The notes beneath the pieces were generated by a model. The model saw nothing but the letters and a program-made list of their open reading frames with translations, was not told where the DNA came from and searched no databases. Shown here piece by piece: positions 11,589 through 22,600 of a stretch of 64,000 bases of DNA. The translations under genes and the position numbers were made by a program. How positions within the stretch are numbered: position 1 is the first letter of the stretch; every line of letters begins with the position of its first letter. The DNA is from Culex pipiens pallens (Eukaryota > Arthropoda > Insecta > Diptera > Culicidae), in assembly GCF_016801865.2 (NCBI RefSeq), contig NC_068937.1:113065068-113129067 (forward strand), written 5' to 3'.

Positions 11589-12781
11589 GAGCAGTTCTCT
11601 ACCAAAACCGGAAATGGATTTTATTTGTATTTTTGGTTATGGCTCAAACTTTGTGGGAACCTTCCCTCTATGACCAAATAAGCTATTTTGTGTCATTGGT
11701 TCACCCATACAAGTCCCATACAAGACGCATTTTTTCAATGTAAAATTGAATTTCCAATCGAAAAGTACTTTACCGATTTTTTGATTAAGGACTCTGTTTT
11801 CAAGATATAGCCACCGAAAGTTTGATTTTAGCGAAATATTTGAAGTTTTTAGATTTTTAAAATTGTGACCATGAATGACCATCTCTAAAATTTTTTTTTT
11901 GAAGAGTTCAGAAAATTTGCTATGAAATTTTCTAAAAGACATTGAAGATTGGACCTCTGGTTGCTGAGATACAGCGGCTTAAAGGAAAAAAAAAACACGA
12001 AAATTGAAGTTTTCTAAGTCTAACCCAAACAACCCTTCCATTTTCTAATGTCGATATCTCAGCAACTAATGGTCCGATTTTCAATGTTAAAACATGAAAC
12101 AATCGTGAAATTTTTCGATCTTTTCGGAAAAAATATTAAACAAAAATTAAATCAAGATCAGCATTTTAAATAGGCGTAATATTGAATGTTTGGCCCTTTT
12201 AAAATGTTAGTCTCAATTTAAAAAATTTCAAAATATTTTTTTCGAAAAGATCGAAAAATTTCACGAATGTTTCATGTTTTAACATTAAAAAACGTAGTTG
12301 CTGAGATATTACATTTTAAAAAAATACGTCAATCATAACTCAGCGGCAGATTTTTTGACCATGTTTCTCTATGGCTTAAAAGTTGCGGGTTTTAGTCTCC
12401 TAAAACATATACAAAAAATCTCGAAAATCAAAAAAAAATTAATATTGGGAAATTGAGTTTTTTTTAAATAAAAGTTGATTAAAAAATCTGCATTTTTTCC
12501 GTTTACCTATTTTTTTCTCAATAGTCCTCAACAATACCTACAACTTTGCCGAAGACACCAAATTGATCAGAAAATTTACTCAAAAGTTACAGCTGTTTGA
12601 ATCTTTACGTACCATTTTTGTATGGACAGCAGCCAAAATTGTATGGAGACTTGTTTGAGTGAACCAATGACACGAAATTGCTTTTTTGGCCATAAGAAAG
12701 TCCCTCACAAAGTTTGAGCCAAATAAAAAAACACAAGAAATAAAAATGGTCGAAATTGGCTGATGTTGTAGAGAGTTGCTC
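11589..12781. mobile_element. Foldback element, internally deleted copy
   Basis: It begins GAGCAGTTCTCTACCAAAAC and ends GTAGAGAGTTGCTC. It shares blocks in order with the large palindrome at 33451-35379 (GGCTCAAACTTTGTGGG, GTGTCATTGGTTC.CCCA, CTGAGATACAGCGGCTTAAA, GGTCCGATTTTCAATGTTAA, TACCTACAACTTTGCCGAAG). It is shorter (1193 bp versus 1929 bp) and its arms no longer match fully, indicating loss of part of one arm. No ORF with a known domain. Confidence 0.75.
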
Positions 12782-14333
12782 AATAGTCAAACTTTATTTT
12801 ATATAACTATGAAGCTAGCACATTAGGGGATAAATAAAAAAAAAACATATGAATAGTTTGGTTTGAACATACTAAAATTTCTGTGTGTAGCGTTAACAGC
12901 AATTGTATTGAAATCTCCTTTTTTGTATTTATTTTATTTTTGATTTTTTTTTTCAATATTCGAGTTAAGTTTACGCGTAATTTAATTTCAAATTCCCAAA
13001 ACTTGTCATGAAAAAGTACAAGCAAATTTTGACGGCACAAGCCAAGGGATCTGACCACTTTGCCCCCTTCCCAGAAGAAGAAAAAAACTTAACTCGTTCA
13101 AAACCAGGCGATAAGACAGTGCTCGTGACTTTTAAGTGATGAAAAAAGAGGTCCACGTCGTAAATCTATTCCGCTGGTCGACCGAAGAAGTTTTCGCTCG
13201 CCAAGGAAGAGGGGGGTAATAAAAAGGACATTCACTTGCGGGGAAAATGAAAGGGGAAAGAAAAAAATAAATATAAGTGATCCGGGGCAACTTTTTGGCT
13301 GACTGCAAGTTTAGAGACGATGAAAAGCTCATTTCGAGTCATCTTTTGAGGATCTTGTACACGCGCATAGTTTCACGCAGACTGTTTCGTGGGATTTTTG
13401 AGGGTTAATTATTAAAAGGATTTATATTTAAATTAACGAAAACGAATTTATGAACATGAATTTGGGCAATTTAAGGTTTTAATGAGCCCCGTATTAAATT
13501 AAGTCAGCACTTTTGAAACCAAAATTTAACATTGGAAATGTGTGACATATTGAAATGTTGGTATCGAAGTGGACTGAACAAAGAAAGCATGCAGACAAGT
13601 AAAGATGGTGAAAAAAGGGACAGTAAAGTTGTTGATGGAGAAAATTTTGTTTCGAAATGGTTTGTTAATACGCGTTACGAGCGACGAACCCCGGGGTTAA
13701 GGCAAGAGTGTGGACGCTGAAAGGGGACAGTTTATGAGGGCGCTATATTTCATAAACGTAAACGGATTGTTGTTGGCTGAAGTTTAGTGTGATGTTATAT
13801 CGCTGATTTGTATTATTTAGCTAGACATAGATAGTGATGTTGTTTTATTTTGACTGCTTTTTTGTTTGGAAAACTCTTATTAATCTGCAAATTTAAGAGA
13901 AATATTGACTTCTCAATATAGCTACAGTATTTAAACTTTTTATTTATCTGCAGATTGATTTTATTTGTATGCAGATGAGTATCCGAAAAAATGATCTGAA
14001 TTAAGTACCTACCAAATTAGCGTAAAATCAAACATTACATCGCCAAACAATTTTGTGAAAATTACTTTGAAACAATTTGCTAACCGCAGGATATTCACCT
14101 CTAATGGGATGGTCGAAGACCAGCAAAAAAAAAACCCTGAAACAAAGAAGAATCTTATAAATGATTAACAAGCTAACCGCACCATAAAAATGGACATCCT
14201 TCCGGCCTGGCACGCCATCAGCCGAGGTTAGAACCCTCCGGATAGGGCCGCAGATAAAAGGGTTCGCAGTTTCTTCGCCGGTGCACATTTATCGGAAGAG
14301 CGGTACTTTTCTGCTTGTTTTTCTTTTTGGCTT
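12782..14333. other. Gene-poor stretch
   Basis: AT-rich with short homopolymer runs. Short ORFs on both strands (12807-13058 -, 13532-13720 +, 14028-14288 -) show no family signature. Nothing supportable as a gene or RNA. Confidence 0.4.
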
Positions 14334-15004
14334 CCCGGGCAGACGGTAATAACAAAATTAATAATATTTCAATAACAAATCCTGTTAAAATAACAAAAAG
14401 TGGTATTATTTTATCCTGAAGTTCAACTTCAAGAAGAAAAAATAATAAAAGTTTCTGATAAAATAACAAAATTTGGTATTGAAGTGATATTATATTGAAA
14501 ATGTTTAATAACACGCTAATAAGAGGAAATGTCATTCATTTCAAAAACTCTCCTAATAACAAAATTTGTTATTCGTTCGGTATACTGACTTAGAAATACA
14601 ATTACCATAAATCGCAAAAATGGAATAGTTTCTAAGTGTCCTTAATACAATCTGTTATTATTTGTTCTTTTGTTAAATATGTTTAGATCTTTGGGATAAT
14701 TTTGACCAATTTCGTCGGGGTCATTATTTTGGCCATGAAATGGGGTCCTTAAGCTAAAATTATTCTAAAAAGTTGAAAATTTGAAAGTTGATTTTTTTAA
14801 TTATTTGATATACCCCCTAAAGGACTTTGTTTAAAATGGTTAGAACTATGCGATAATTTTGACCAATTTCGTCGGGGTCATTATTTTGGCCATGAAATGG
14901 GGTCCTTAAGCATAAATTATTCCAAAAAGTTTAAATTTTGAAAGTTGATATTTTTAATTATTTGATATACCCCCTAAGGGACTTTGCTAAAATTGGCTTG
15001 AACT

Positions 15005-16604
15005 ATGGGATAATTTCATTCCTTTGTGGACCATCATTCAGTGAGGTACTCCTGGATTTTAGCTCCTGAAAAGTGCTTAAAAAGTGCAAAAATGCCTCAG
15101 GGCAAGAAAAAGAGGCGGTCCTCACCAGCAGGATCGGCAGATTTGAAGAAGCTAAAGAATGCCGAAGCGCTACCTGCAAAGCCAGGCAGTTTGAGCAAGG
15201 ACGCTCAAAAATTGTCTGGAAACCAGTTCGCTACCCTCCCTGTGGACGTGAGCGAGAAGGAAGAATTTGAACGACGGGAAAAGTTGCCACCCATTTTTGT
15301 GAAAACATCGTCATCGGACTCGGTGCGAAAGTGGCTGACCGGATTTATCAAATCTGGCGCTTTACGAGCTTCCATTCGCTTGTGTGCTGATGGACTCAAA
15401 ATTCTGCTACCTACCAGAAAGGATTACAACTACGTTCGGGATTTCCTGAACAACACAAAGATTGAATACTACAGCCATGACGATCCAGGTAAACGCCCCA
15501 TGAAACAGGTCCTCCGAGGCCTGTACGACATGGATGTGAGTGTGCTGAAAGAAGAGCTCAAAACTCTTAAGTTGAACGTGATCGAAGTCTTCAAGATGAC
15601 GAGACACAACAAGGACATCAAGTATCGTGATCAACTGTACCTGGTTCATCTCGAGAGAGGATCGACAACGCCGTCTGAGCTGAAAGCAGTTCGGGCAATT
15701 TTCAACATCATCGTGACTTGGGAACGTTATCGTCCAGTGCACCGTGACGTGACGCAATGTTCGAACTGCTTGCAGTTTGGACATGGTGGAAGGAACTGTT
15801 TCATCAAGAGTCGTTGTGCAACCTGCGGAGGTGAGCACAAAACTCAAGCTTGCGAAACAATCAAAGAGAACATCGAAGCCAAATGCTTCAATTGCGGTGG
15901 CGACCATTCGACCAAGAATCGAAGCTGCCCAAAACGTGCTGAGTTTGTAAAAATTCGGCAGCAAGCGACGACGAGGCACCAACCAAATCGTCGCAAAACA
16001 CCACCAACTTTCACGGACGTGGATTTTCCTGCTTTGGCGTCACCAGGAGCAGGATCTACTCGAGTGGTTCCAAATCTGCAGCCATTGCCGTTGAATCAGC
16101 GGCAAAGAGTTGCAGAGCATACAACACCTCCAGGCTTCAGTCAGCAACCGAAGGAAAACCAACCAACATCAACGGGTGAAGGCAGTAGTGACCTGTTTTC
16201 ACCACAAGAACTTCTGAACATTTTCATCGAGATGACAACAACACTGCGTGGTTGCAAAACTCGCCAGGAACAAGTAAGAACTCTTGGAGCATTCATCTTA
16301 AAATACAGTTCGTAGTTCACTCGTTCTAGTGATTTTGAATATTTCAATGGATTTATTTTTTTTAGTTTTAGGTTAGGTTAAAGTGATTTTTTTTTCTTTT
16401 TTACCCAAATGTATTCAATTCAATGCAATAATGTAAAACAATTTGAAGCAAATAAATAAATGTGATCAGTTAATAATAAAACGAAAAATACAACAAAGAT
16501 GAAGAGCATTAGGCCATACCACTTATCATGTAAAAGAAATGTAATTATTATAAGAATGTTCAATAAAGACATATTTAATTTCAAAAAAAAAATGGGATAA
16601 TTTC
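15005..16604 (+). mobile_element. Gag-only Jockey-type retroelement with target-site duplication
   Basis: ATGGGATAATTTC occurs at 15005-15017 and 16592-16604, immediately outside the element, as a 13-bp target-site duplication. The 5' end (15018, ATTCCTTTGTGGACCATC) looks like a Jockey-type internal promoter start. The single ORF 15092-16315 is intact. A ~240-bp 3' UTR carries AATAAA at 16562 and ends in A9-10. There is no ORF2, endonuclease or reverse transcriptase between the ORF stop and the tail, so the element must be mobilised in trans. The layout is like mammalian HAL1 or Drosophila HeT-A, which encode only an ORF1/Gag. The alternative, a LINE with an internal deletion of ORF2, would leave the same layout. 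Confidence 0.8.
15092..16315 (+). CDS. ORF1/Gag protein with three zinc knuckles (Jockey clade)
   Basis: A 407-residue nucleic-acid-binding Gag-like protein expected to coat the element RNA. I take the ATG at 15092 (MPQGKKKRRSSP), giving a basic N-terminus; the open frame extends further upstream only through a GTG. Residues ~70-215 hold the RRM-like region with KRPMKQVLRGLYDMDV, typical of Jockey Gag. Residues 223-279 hold three knuckles: C-x2-C-x4-H-x4-C (CSNCLQFGHGGRNC), C-x2-C-x3-H-x4-C (CATCGGEHKTQAC) and C-x2-C-x3-H-x6-C (CFNCGGDHSTKNRSC). A Pro/Gln-rich linker and a helix (LLNIFIEMTTTLRG) end it. The frame is uninterrupted, unlike the other LINE remnants here, which suggests recent insertion or selection. 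Confidence 0.85.
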   Translation: MPQGKKKRRSSPAGSADLKKLKNAEALPAKPGSLSKDAQKLSGNQFATLPVDVSEKEEFERREKLPPIFVKTSSSDSVRKWLTGFIKSGALRASIRLCADGLKILLPTRKDYNYVRDFLNNTKIEYYSHDDPGKRPMKQVLRGLYDMDVSVLKEELKTLKLNVIEVFKMTRHNKDIKYRDQLYLVHLERGSTTPSELKAVRAIFNIIVTWERYRPVHRDVTQCSNCLQFGHGGRNCFIKSRCATCGGEHKTQACETIKENIEAKCFNCGGDHSTKNRSCPKRAEFVKIRQQATTRHQPNRRKTPPTFTDVDFPALASPGAGSTRVVPNLQPLPLNQRQRVAEHTTPPGFSQQPKENQPTSTGEGSSDLFSPQELLNIFIEMTTTLRGCKTRQEQVRTLGAFILKYSS

Positions 16605-16939
16605 GACGAATTTCGTCGGGGTCTTTATTTTGGCCATGAAATGGGGTCCTTAAGCTCAAATTATTCTGAAAAGTTGAAATTTTGAAAGTTGTTTTTTTTA
16701 ATCATTTGATATACCCCCTAAGGGATTTTACTAAATTTGGCTAAAACTAAGAAATAATTTTGACCAATTTTATCGGGGTCATTTATTTCACCATGAAATG
16801 GGGTTTCAAGCTAAAATTAATCCGATAAAATTAACTTTTGAAGGTTCATTTTTTTTAATTTTGTTATATTCCCTAACGGAATTGATTTATTTATTGAGAA
16901 TTTTTGATGTGTGAATAACAAAAACTGTTATTATTTTCA

Positions 16940-17175
16940 TAGAGCCAGGAAGTCGGAGCTGACGTTGAAGTTCGAGCTGGAGTGAGACCTCGGAGACTGC
17001 ATCGAATTTGCAAATTTTCAGCAACTTTTACTTGGAGTCGGAATCTGTGAAGTCGGGTATTTTTAGAGAGCTGAAGTCGTCGTTGACGTCATATCCTGCA
17101 TCCAGAGTCGGAGTTGTCTTCAAAGTATGGATTCAAAGTCGCTTGGAGGTACCCGACTCTGCAGCCCTGACTAGT
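16940..17175. repeat. Degenerate GTCGGAGT minisatellite
   Basis: GTCGGAGCTG, GTCGGAATCTG, AGTCGGGT, AGTCGTCG, GAGTCGGAGTTG and CCCGACTCTG recur at loose spacing inside the TIR element. No function seen. Confidence 0.5.
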
Positions 17176-17693
17176 ACATAGGAGTTATGGCAACTGCAAG
17201 TTTATTTGCAAATTACTAATAAACTAAAACAATAACTTTTTTTGTTATGGAGACATACCAGTTCAATAACATTTTTTGTTATTATGCTGCTCCACCTCTC
17301 CGCACAAAATAACAAATCTTGTTATTCCTTCATGATTTCTTCTGTGTTATTGGTTTGTTATTGCAATAACAACATAATAACAGTTTAAGTTATTCTTCGA
17401 ACAAATCTTTGTTATTGATTTTTGTTATTTTAACAACTAATCCGATCATCCCAATAACATATTTCGATCTTCTCACTTTATCAAAAACTGATCTTCCCAA
17501 GTTATTTCCGTCTGCTCGGGGAGTCAGATGGGTCGCTTAAGGCTGGTGCCACTCATACCAAAAGGTGCGATTTTGAACCGCTTAAGGATGGATCACAGAC
17601 AAATCAACTTATCAAAAGATTTTTTTTTCCATTTTATGTGAAAATTGAAATTATCGATTATCGAAACATTTTATCGATTTGATTTTGTCATTG

Positions 17694-18060
17694 TTTTCGA
17701 TTTGGGTAATTCTCTACCAACTCACACGAAATCGGGAAAAGTTGCCCCGACCCCTCTTCGATTTGCGTGAAACTTTGTCCTAAGGGGTAACTTTTGTCAA
17801 TGATCACGAGTCCGAGGTCTGTTTTTTTATATCTCGTGACGGAGGGGCGGTACGACCCCTTCTATTTTTGAACATGCGAAAAAAGAGGTGTTTTTCAATA
17901 ATTTGCAACCTGAAACGGTGATGAGATAGAAATTTGGTGTCAAAAGGACTTTTATGTAAAATTAGACGCCCGATTTGATGGCGTACTCAGAAATAAAAAA
18001 AAAGAGTATTTTTCATCGAAAAAACACTAAAAAAGTTTTATAAATTCTCCCATTTTTTTA
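17694..18060. repeat. Repeat fragment with an ATTCTCTACC terminus
   Basis: GGTAATTCTCTACCAACTC at ~17704 resembles the terminus of the foldback elements (GAGCAATTCTCTACCAAAAC). The inside differs (GTTGCCCCGACCCCTCTTCG, ATATCTCGTGACGG). Other end not located. No ORF. Confidence 0.4.
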
Positions 18061-19670
18061 ATAATATTACTATCTAAGCAACTTCCTATGATTGTGTTTC
18101 AAGACAAACGAAAATAAAATACTTTCAATAAAATTATGTCTAATGATCGATGAAATCCAAAACTTACTAAAAATAACAGCACAAAAATTTGATGTTGAAA
18201 ATGGAACGAAGCTAAAGAGAGGGAACCCATCCCGGACACAGGTAACAATTTCCTCGCTTCGGGTTATCTTGTTTTGGAAAACCTACGTGGAAAGTGGAAA
18301 AGTTTCATGTTTTGCCCCCGAGCATGCTGCTGGTGGAAAATGCTGCCAACATCGAGCGAAAATGATAATCCCAACCGTTTTTCATGCCACCGGCGCTCTT
18401 TTTTTTCTCGCGGGTCTGGAATTTTTGACAGTTACTTTATGGTGTTGTTATTTTGCAAAGTTTCACCCAAACTTACCAGACTGGAAAATGTGCTCGCGGA
18501 AGTTGGACCGCGATGATCAAAAGGGTATAACATTCTGAAAGTCTATTGAAAGCCACTTTAATCGTTTCAATTGATAGACTACGCTCTTAAAATGAAATGA
18601 AAATATAGAATGATTTTTAACTAGATATTGTGGCTTTAGATTAAAATCCTTCTTGAAATATTTGTCGCAAGCAAGTACAAATCAGTCAAGCTTCCCCTCG
18701 AGCACTGTTTGCAAACGGATAATCCGATACAGAACCCAGAACTCTCGATGGCAAATCCCCGCACAATCTGGAGCCACATCGAAACAAAGAATTCAATTAA
18801 CGTCTGAGTCCTCACTTCGGTTGCAGCTGCAACCTGCTGCTCTGGGAACAGGTGAGTCTGTGGCAAATCCTTTGAGAGCTCGAAAGAGTTTCTACCGTTT
18901 GCAGCACTGTCCGGTAGGTTCAAGTTTCCAGGAGCAGTTTGGCGGTATTTATTTGAAGCTTTTTTGCGATTTAATTTAGCTAAACTTTGCTTGCAAAGTT
19001 AAAAACAGGTCCAAAATTAATTATATTTACGTACTTTATTTAATTGGAACGTCAATCGAAAAATTTCAATTTAAGTCCACCGTCATTTTGCCAGAACAGC
19101 AAGACCAGCAACAATGTTTGTGGAAAGTGTTCACACTATCCACGAGAATATCGCGCCAGGAAAATGATACTTGTTGCTGTTTTCCTCACTTCTGCAACTT
19201 GTTTGGGGTAAATTTTCCGTTTATTGGCAAGTTAAAACTGATTTTGACAAAGAACTTTGTCCTAAGGTTTCTATACGTGGCGTCAATCCAAAATTTTCGC
19301 GAAGCGAAAACGTTACGTGACGAATTCCCCTCTCGGCAAATTTCCCCTCTTTTTGGTGCACGCTGGTTGGATGAACGAACGTTTCCCAATCAGTCAATCG
19401 AGAGACGTGAGATTGATGTATCTAAAATCACCCCCACTCCACCTCATAATTTTCGGATCGTCGACGAGCCAACAAAACTCGGCTCGGTCGGTCCCGAAAA
19501 TTCATTCTATTGCTGGACGTCGACGAGAACACATCAGAAGCAGATGGCCTGGTGGCCCGGTAGCAGACGGCCTGGAGGTCTGGGAGCAGATGGCTTGGAG
19601 GCAAGGACCAGCTAAGACATGGCAGTCGCGGGAGTCGATCATTGGAACTGGCCACCACCTGGACTGGAGT
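18061..19670. other. Gene-poor, partly GC-balanced stretch
   Basis: 18230-18540, 18650-18980 and 19088-19640 contain frames up to 175 codons in several overlapping phases and both strands, without domain signatures, so I call no gene. A GC-rich imperfect repeat of GCAGA(T/C)GGC.TGG occurs at 19540-19610, just left of the satellite. Confidence 0.4.
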
Positions 19671-22600
19671 GGCCGGAGGCCCCGCGGATGTTCCGATGGG
19701 GGGACATTTGCCGAACCGTAAGAGTTGGGGCAATATGGGTATCAAACTTTATGGTTTTTGATACTGGACATGAAATTTGACATTTCGGCAGTAGTGGCCA
19801 CAATCCGGAGTGGCCGGAGGCCCCGCGGATGTTCCGATGGGGGGGGACATTTACCGAACCGTAAGAGATGGGGCAATATGGGTATCAAACTTTATGGTTT
19901 TTGATACTGGACATGAAATTTGACATTTCGGCAGTAGTGGCCACAATCCGGAGTGGCCGGAGGCCCCGCGGATGTTCCGATGGGGGGGACATTTGCCGAA
20001 CCGTAAGAGTTGGGGCAATATGGGTATCAAACTTTATGGTTTTTGATACTGGACATGAAATTTGACATTTCGGCAGCAGTGGCCACAATCTGGAGTGGCC
20101 GGAGGCCCCGCGGATGTTCCGATGGGGGGACATTTGTTGAACCGTAAGAGTTGGGGCAATATGGGTATCAAACTTTATGGTTTTTGATACTGGACATGAA
20201 ATTTGACATTTCGGCAGTAGTGGCCACAATCCGGAGTGGCCGGAGGCCCCGCGGATGTTCCGATGGGGGGGGGACATTTACCGAACCGTAAGAGATGGGG
20301 CAATATGGGTATCAAACTTTATGGTTTTTGATACTGGACATGAAATTTGACATTTCGGCAGCAGTGGCCACAATCTGGAGTGGCCGGAGGCCCCGCGGAT
20401 GTTCCGATGGGGGGACATTTGTCGAACCGTAAGAGTTGGGGCAATATGGGTATCAAACTTTATGGTTTTTGATACTGGACATGAAATTTGACATTTCGGC
20501 AGCAGTGGCCACAATCTGGAGTGGCCGGAGGCCCCGCGGATGTTCCGATGGGGGGACATTTGCCGAACCGTAAGAGTTGGGGCAATATGGGTATCAAACT
20601 TTATGGTTTTTGATACTGGACATGAAATTTGACATTTCGGCAGTAGTGGCTACAATCCGGAGTGGCCGGAGGCCCCGCGGATGTTCCGATGGGGGGGGGA
20701 CATTTACCGAACCGTAAGAGATGGGGCAATATGGGTATCAAACTTTATGGTTTTTGATACTGGACATGAAATTTGACATTTCGGCAGCAGTGGCCACAAT
20801 CTGGAGTGGCCGGAGGCCCCGCGGATGTTCCGATGGGGGGACATTTGTCGAACCGTAAGAGTTGGGGCAATATGGGTATCAAACTTTATGGTTTTTGATA
20901 CTGGACATGAAATTTGACATTTCGGCAGCAGTGGCCACAATCTGGAGTGGCCGGAGGCCCCGCGGATGTTCCGATGGGGGGACATTTGTCGAACCGTAAG
21001 AGTTGGGGCAATATGGGTATCAAACTTTATGGTTTTTGATGCTGGACATGAAATTTGACATTTCGGCAGTAGTGGCCACAATCCGGAGTAGCCGGAGGCC
21101 CCGCGGATGTTCCGATGGGGGGACATTTGCCGAACCGTAAGAGTTGGGGCAATATGGGTATCAAACTTTATGGTTTTTGATACTGGACATGAAATTTGAC
21201 ATTTTGGCAGCAGTGGCCACAATCTAGAGTGGCCGGAGGCCCCGCGGATGTTCCGATGGGGGGACATTTGTTGAACCGTAAGAGTTGGGGCAATATGGGT
21301 ATCAAACTTTATGGTTTTTGATACTGGACATGAAATTTGACATTTCGGCAGTAGTGGCCACAATCCGGAGTGGCCGGAGGCCCCGCGGATGTTCCGATGG
21401 GGGGACATTTGCCGAACCGTAAGAGTTGGGGCAATATGGGTATCAAACTTTATGGTTTTTGATGCTGGACATGAAATTTGACATTTCGGCAGTAGTGGCC
21501 ACAATCCGGAGTAGCCGGAGGCCCCGCGGATGTTCCGATGGGGGGACATTTGCCGAACCGTAAGAGTTGGGGCAATATGGGTATCAAACTTTATGGTTTT
21601 TGATACTGGACATGAAATTTGACATTTCGGAAGCAGTGGCCACAATCTGGAGTGGCCGGAGGCCCCGCGAATGTTCCGATGGGGGGACATTTGTCGAACC
21701 GTAAGAGTTGGGGCAATATGGGTATCAAACTTTATGGTTTTTGATGCTGGACATGAAATTTGACATTTCGGCAGTAGTGGCCACAATCCGGAGTGGCCGG
21801 AGGCCCCGCGGATGTTCCGATGGGGGGACATTTGCCGAACCGTAAGAGTTGGGGCAATATGGGTATCAAACTTTATGGTTTTTGATGCTGGACATGAAAT
21901 TTGACATTTCGGCGGTAGTGGCCACAATCCGGAGTGGCCGGAGGCCCCGCGGATGTTCCGATGGGGGGACATTTGCCGAACCGTAAGAGTTGGGGCAATA
22001 TGGGTATCAAACTTTATGGTTTTTGATGCTGGACATGAAATTTGACATTTCGGCAGTAGTGGCCACAATCCGGAGTGGCCGGAGGCCCCGCGGATGTTCC
22101 GATGGGGAGGACATTTACCGAACCGTAAGAGATGGGGCAATATGGGTATCAAACTTTATGGTTTTTGATACTGGACATGAAATTTGACATTTCGGCAGTA
22201 GTGGCCACAATCCGGAGTGGCCGGAGGCCCCGCGGATGTTCCGATGGGGGAACATTTGCCGAACCGTAAGAGTTGGGGCAATATGGGTATCAAACTTTAT
22301 GGTTTTTGATACTGGACATGAAATTTGACATTTCGGCAGTAGTGGCCACAATCCGGAGTGGCCGGAGGCCCCGCGGATGTTCCGATGGGGGGGGGGGGAC
22401 ATTTACCGAACCGTAAGAGATGGGGCAATATGGGTATCAAACTTTATGGTTTTTGATACTGGACATGAAATTTGACATTTCGGCAGTAGTGGCCACAATC
22501 TGGAGTGGCCGGAGGTCCTGGGGATGTTCCGATGGGGGGGACATTTGCCGAACCGTAAGAGTTGGGGCAATATGGGTATCATACTTTATGGTTTTTGATA
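19671..22600. repeat. ~141-bp tandem satellite, about 21 copies
   Basis: Units start at GGCCGGAGGCCCCGCGGATG near 19671, 19812, 19955, 20097 and so on to ~22505, with a mean spacing of 141.7 bp. Each contains a run of 6-12 G, CCGAACCGTAAGAG, an internal hairpin (GTATCAAA...TTTTGATAC) and CATTTCGGCAGTAGTGGCCAC. Sequence identity is very high; variants (GCAGCAG/GCAGTAG, CTGG/CCGG, GATACTGG/GATGCTGG) recur in patches, the signature of higher-order amplification. The basic unit is a multiple of three, and the - strand frame repeats MSPHRNIRGASGHS...; G-run length changes break it. I read that frame as a by-product. Confidence 0.95.
20704..22152 (-). other. Open - strand frame across ten satellite units (probably not a gene)
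   Basis: The frame has 482 codons and is built from a 47-residue unit repeated about ten times (MSPHRNIRGASGHS..., PKCQISCP, KTIKFDTHIAPTLTVRQ). It has a unit-encoded Met each time and no unique N- or C-terminus. It stops where a G-run length change shifts frame. Neighbouring satellite units give the same peptide at 19885-20277, 20278-20559 and 22115-22402. No known family. Recorded because the frame is unusually long for this AT-rich window. Confidence 0.25.

Larger units (their letters stand above)
14650..16905 (+). repeat. 157-bp tandem repeat, four copies, the third split by an insertion
   Basis: The block GATAATTTTGACCAATTTCG / TTTTGGCCATGAAATGGGG / TTTGATATACCCCCTAA starts at 14693, 14850 and 15007; it resumes at 16594 after the insertion and again at 16751. 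Spacing is 157 bp each time, counting the insertion out. The last copy is the most diverged. Confidence 0.85.
14334..17520. mobile_element. TIR element with TTTGTTATT-rich ends, interrupted by a retroinsert
   Basis: CCCGGGCAGACGGTAATAAC at 14334 is matched in reverse at 17501-17520 (GTTATTTCCGTCTGCTCGGG): terminal inverted repeats with two mismatches over about 20 bp. Both subterminal regions (14350-14600 and 17210-17450) are crowded with AATAACAAA / TTTGTTATT motifs, as expected for transposase-binding arrays. Without the 1587-bp insertion plus duplication at 15005-16604 the element is ~1.6 kb. It contains 157-bp tandem repeats and no transposase frame, so it is non-autonomous. No target duplication is obvious. 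Confidence 0.7.

Noticed and set aside
18092..18538. 148-aa ORF as a gene
   Set aside because: Overlapped by another + frame of similar length, no domain, AT-rich start, no splice or promoter support.
20704..22152. 482-codon - strand ORF as a real protein gene
   Set aside because: It is made entirely of satellite units, has no unique ends, and is broken by G-run length changes; kept only as an observation.
19671..22600. CRISPR-like array
   Set aside because: The whole 141-bp unit repeats with no unique spacers, and the context is eukaryotic.
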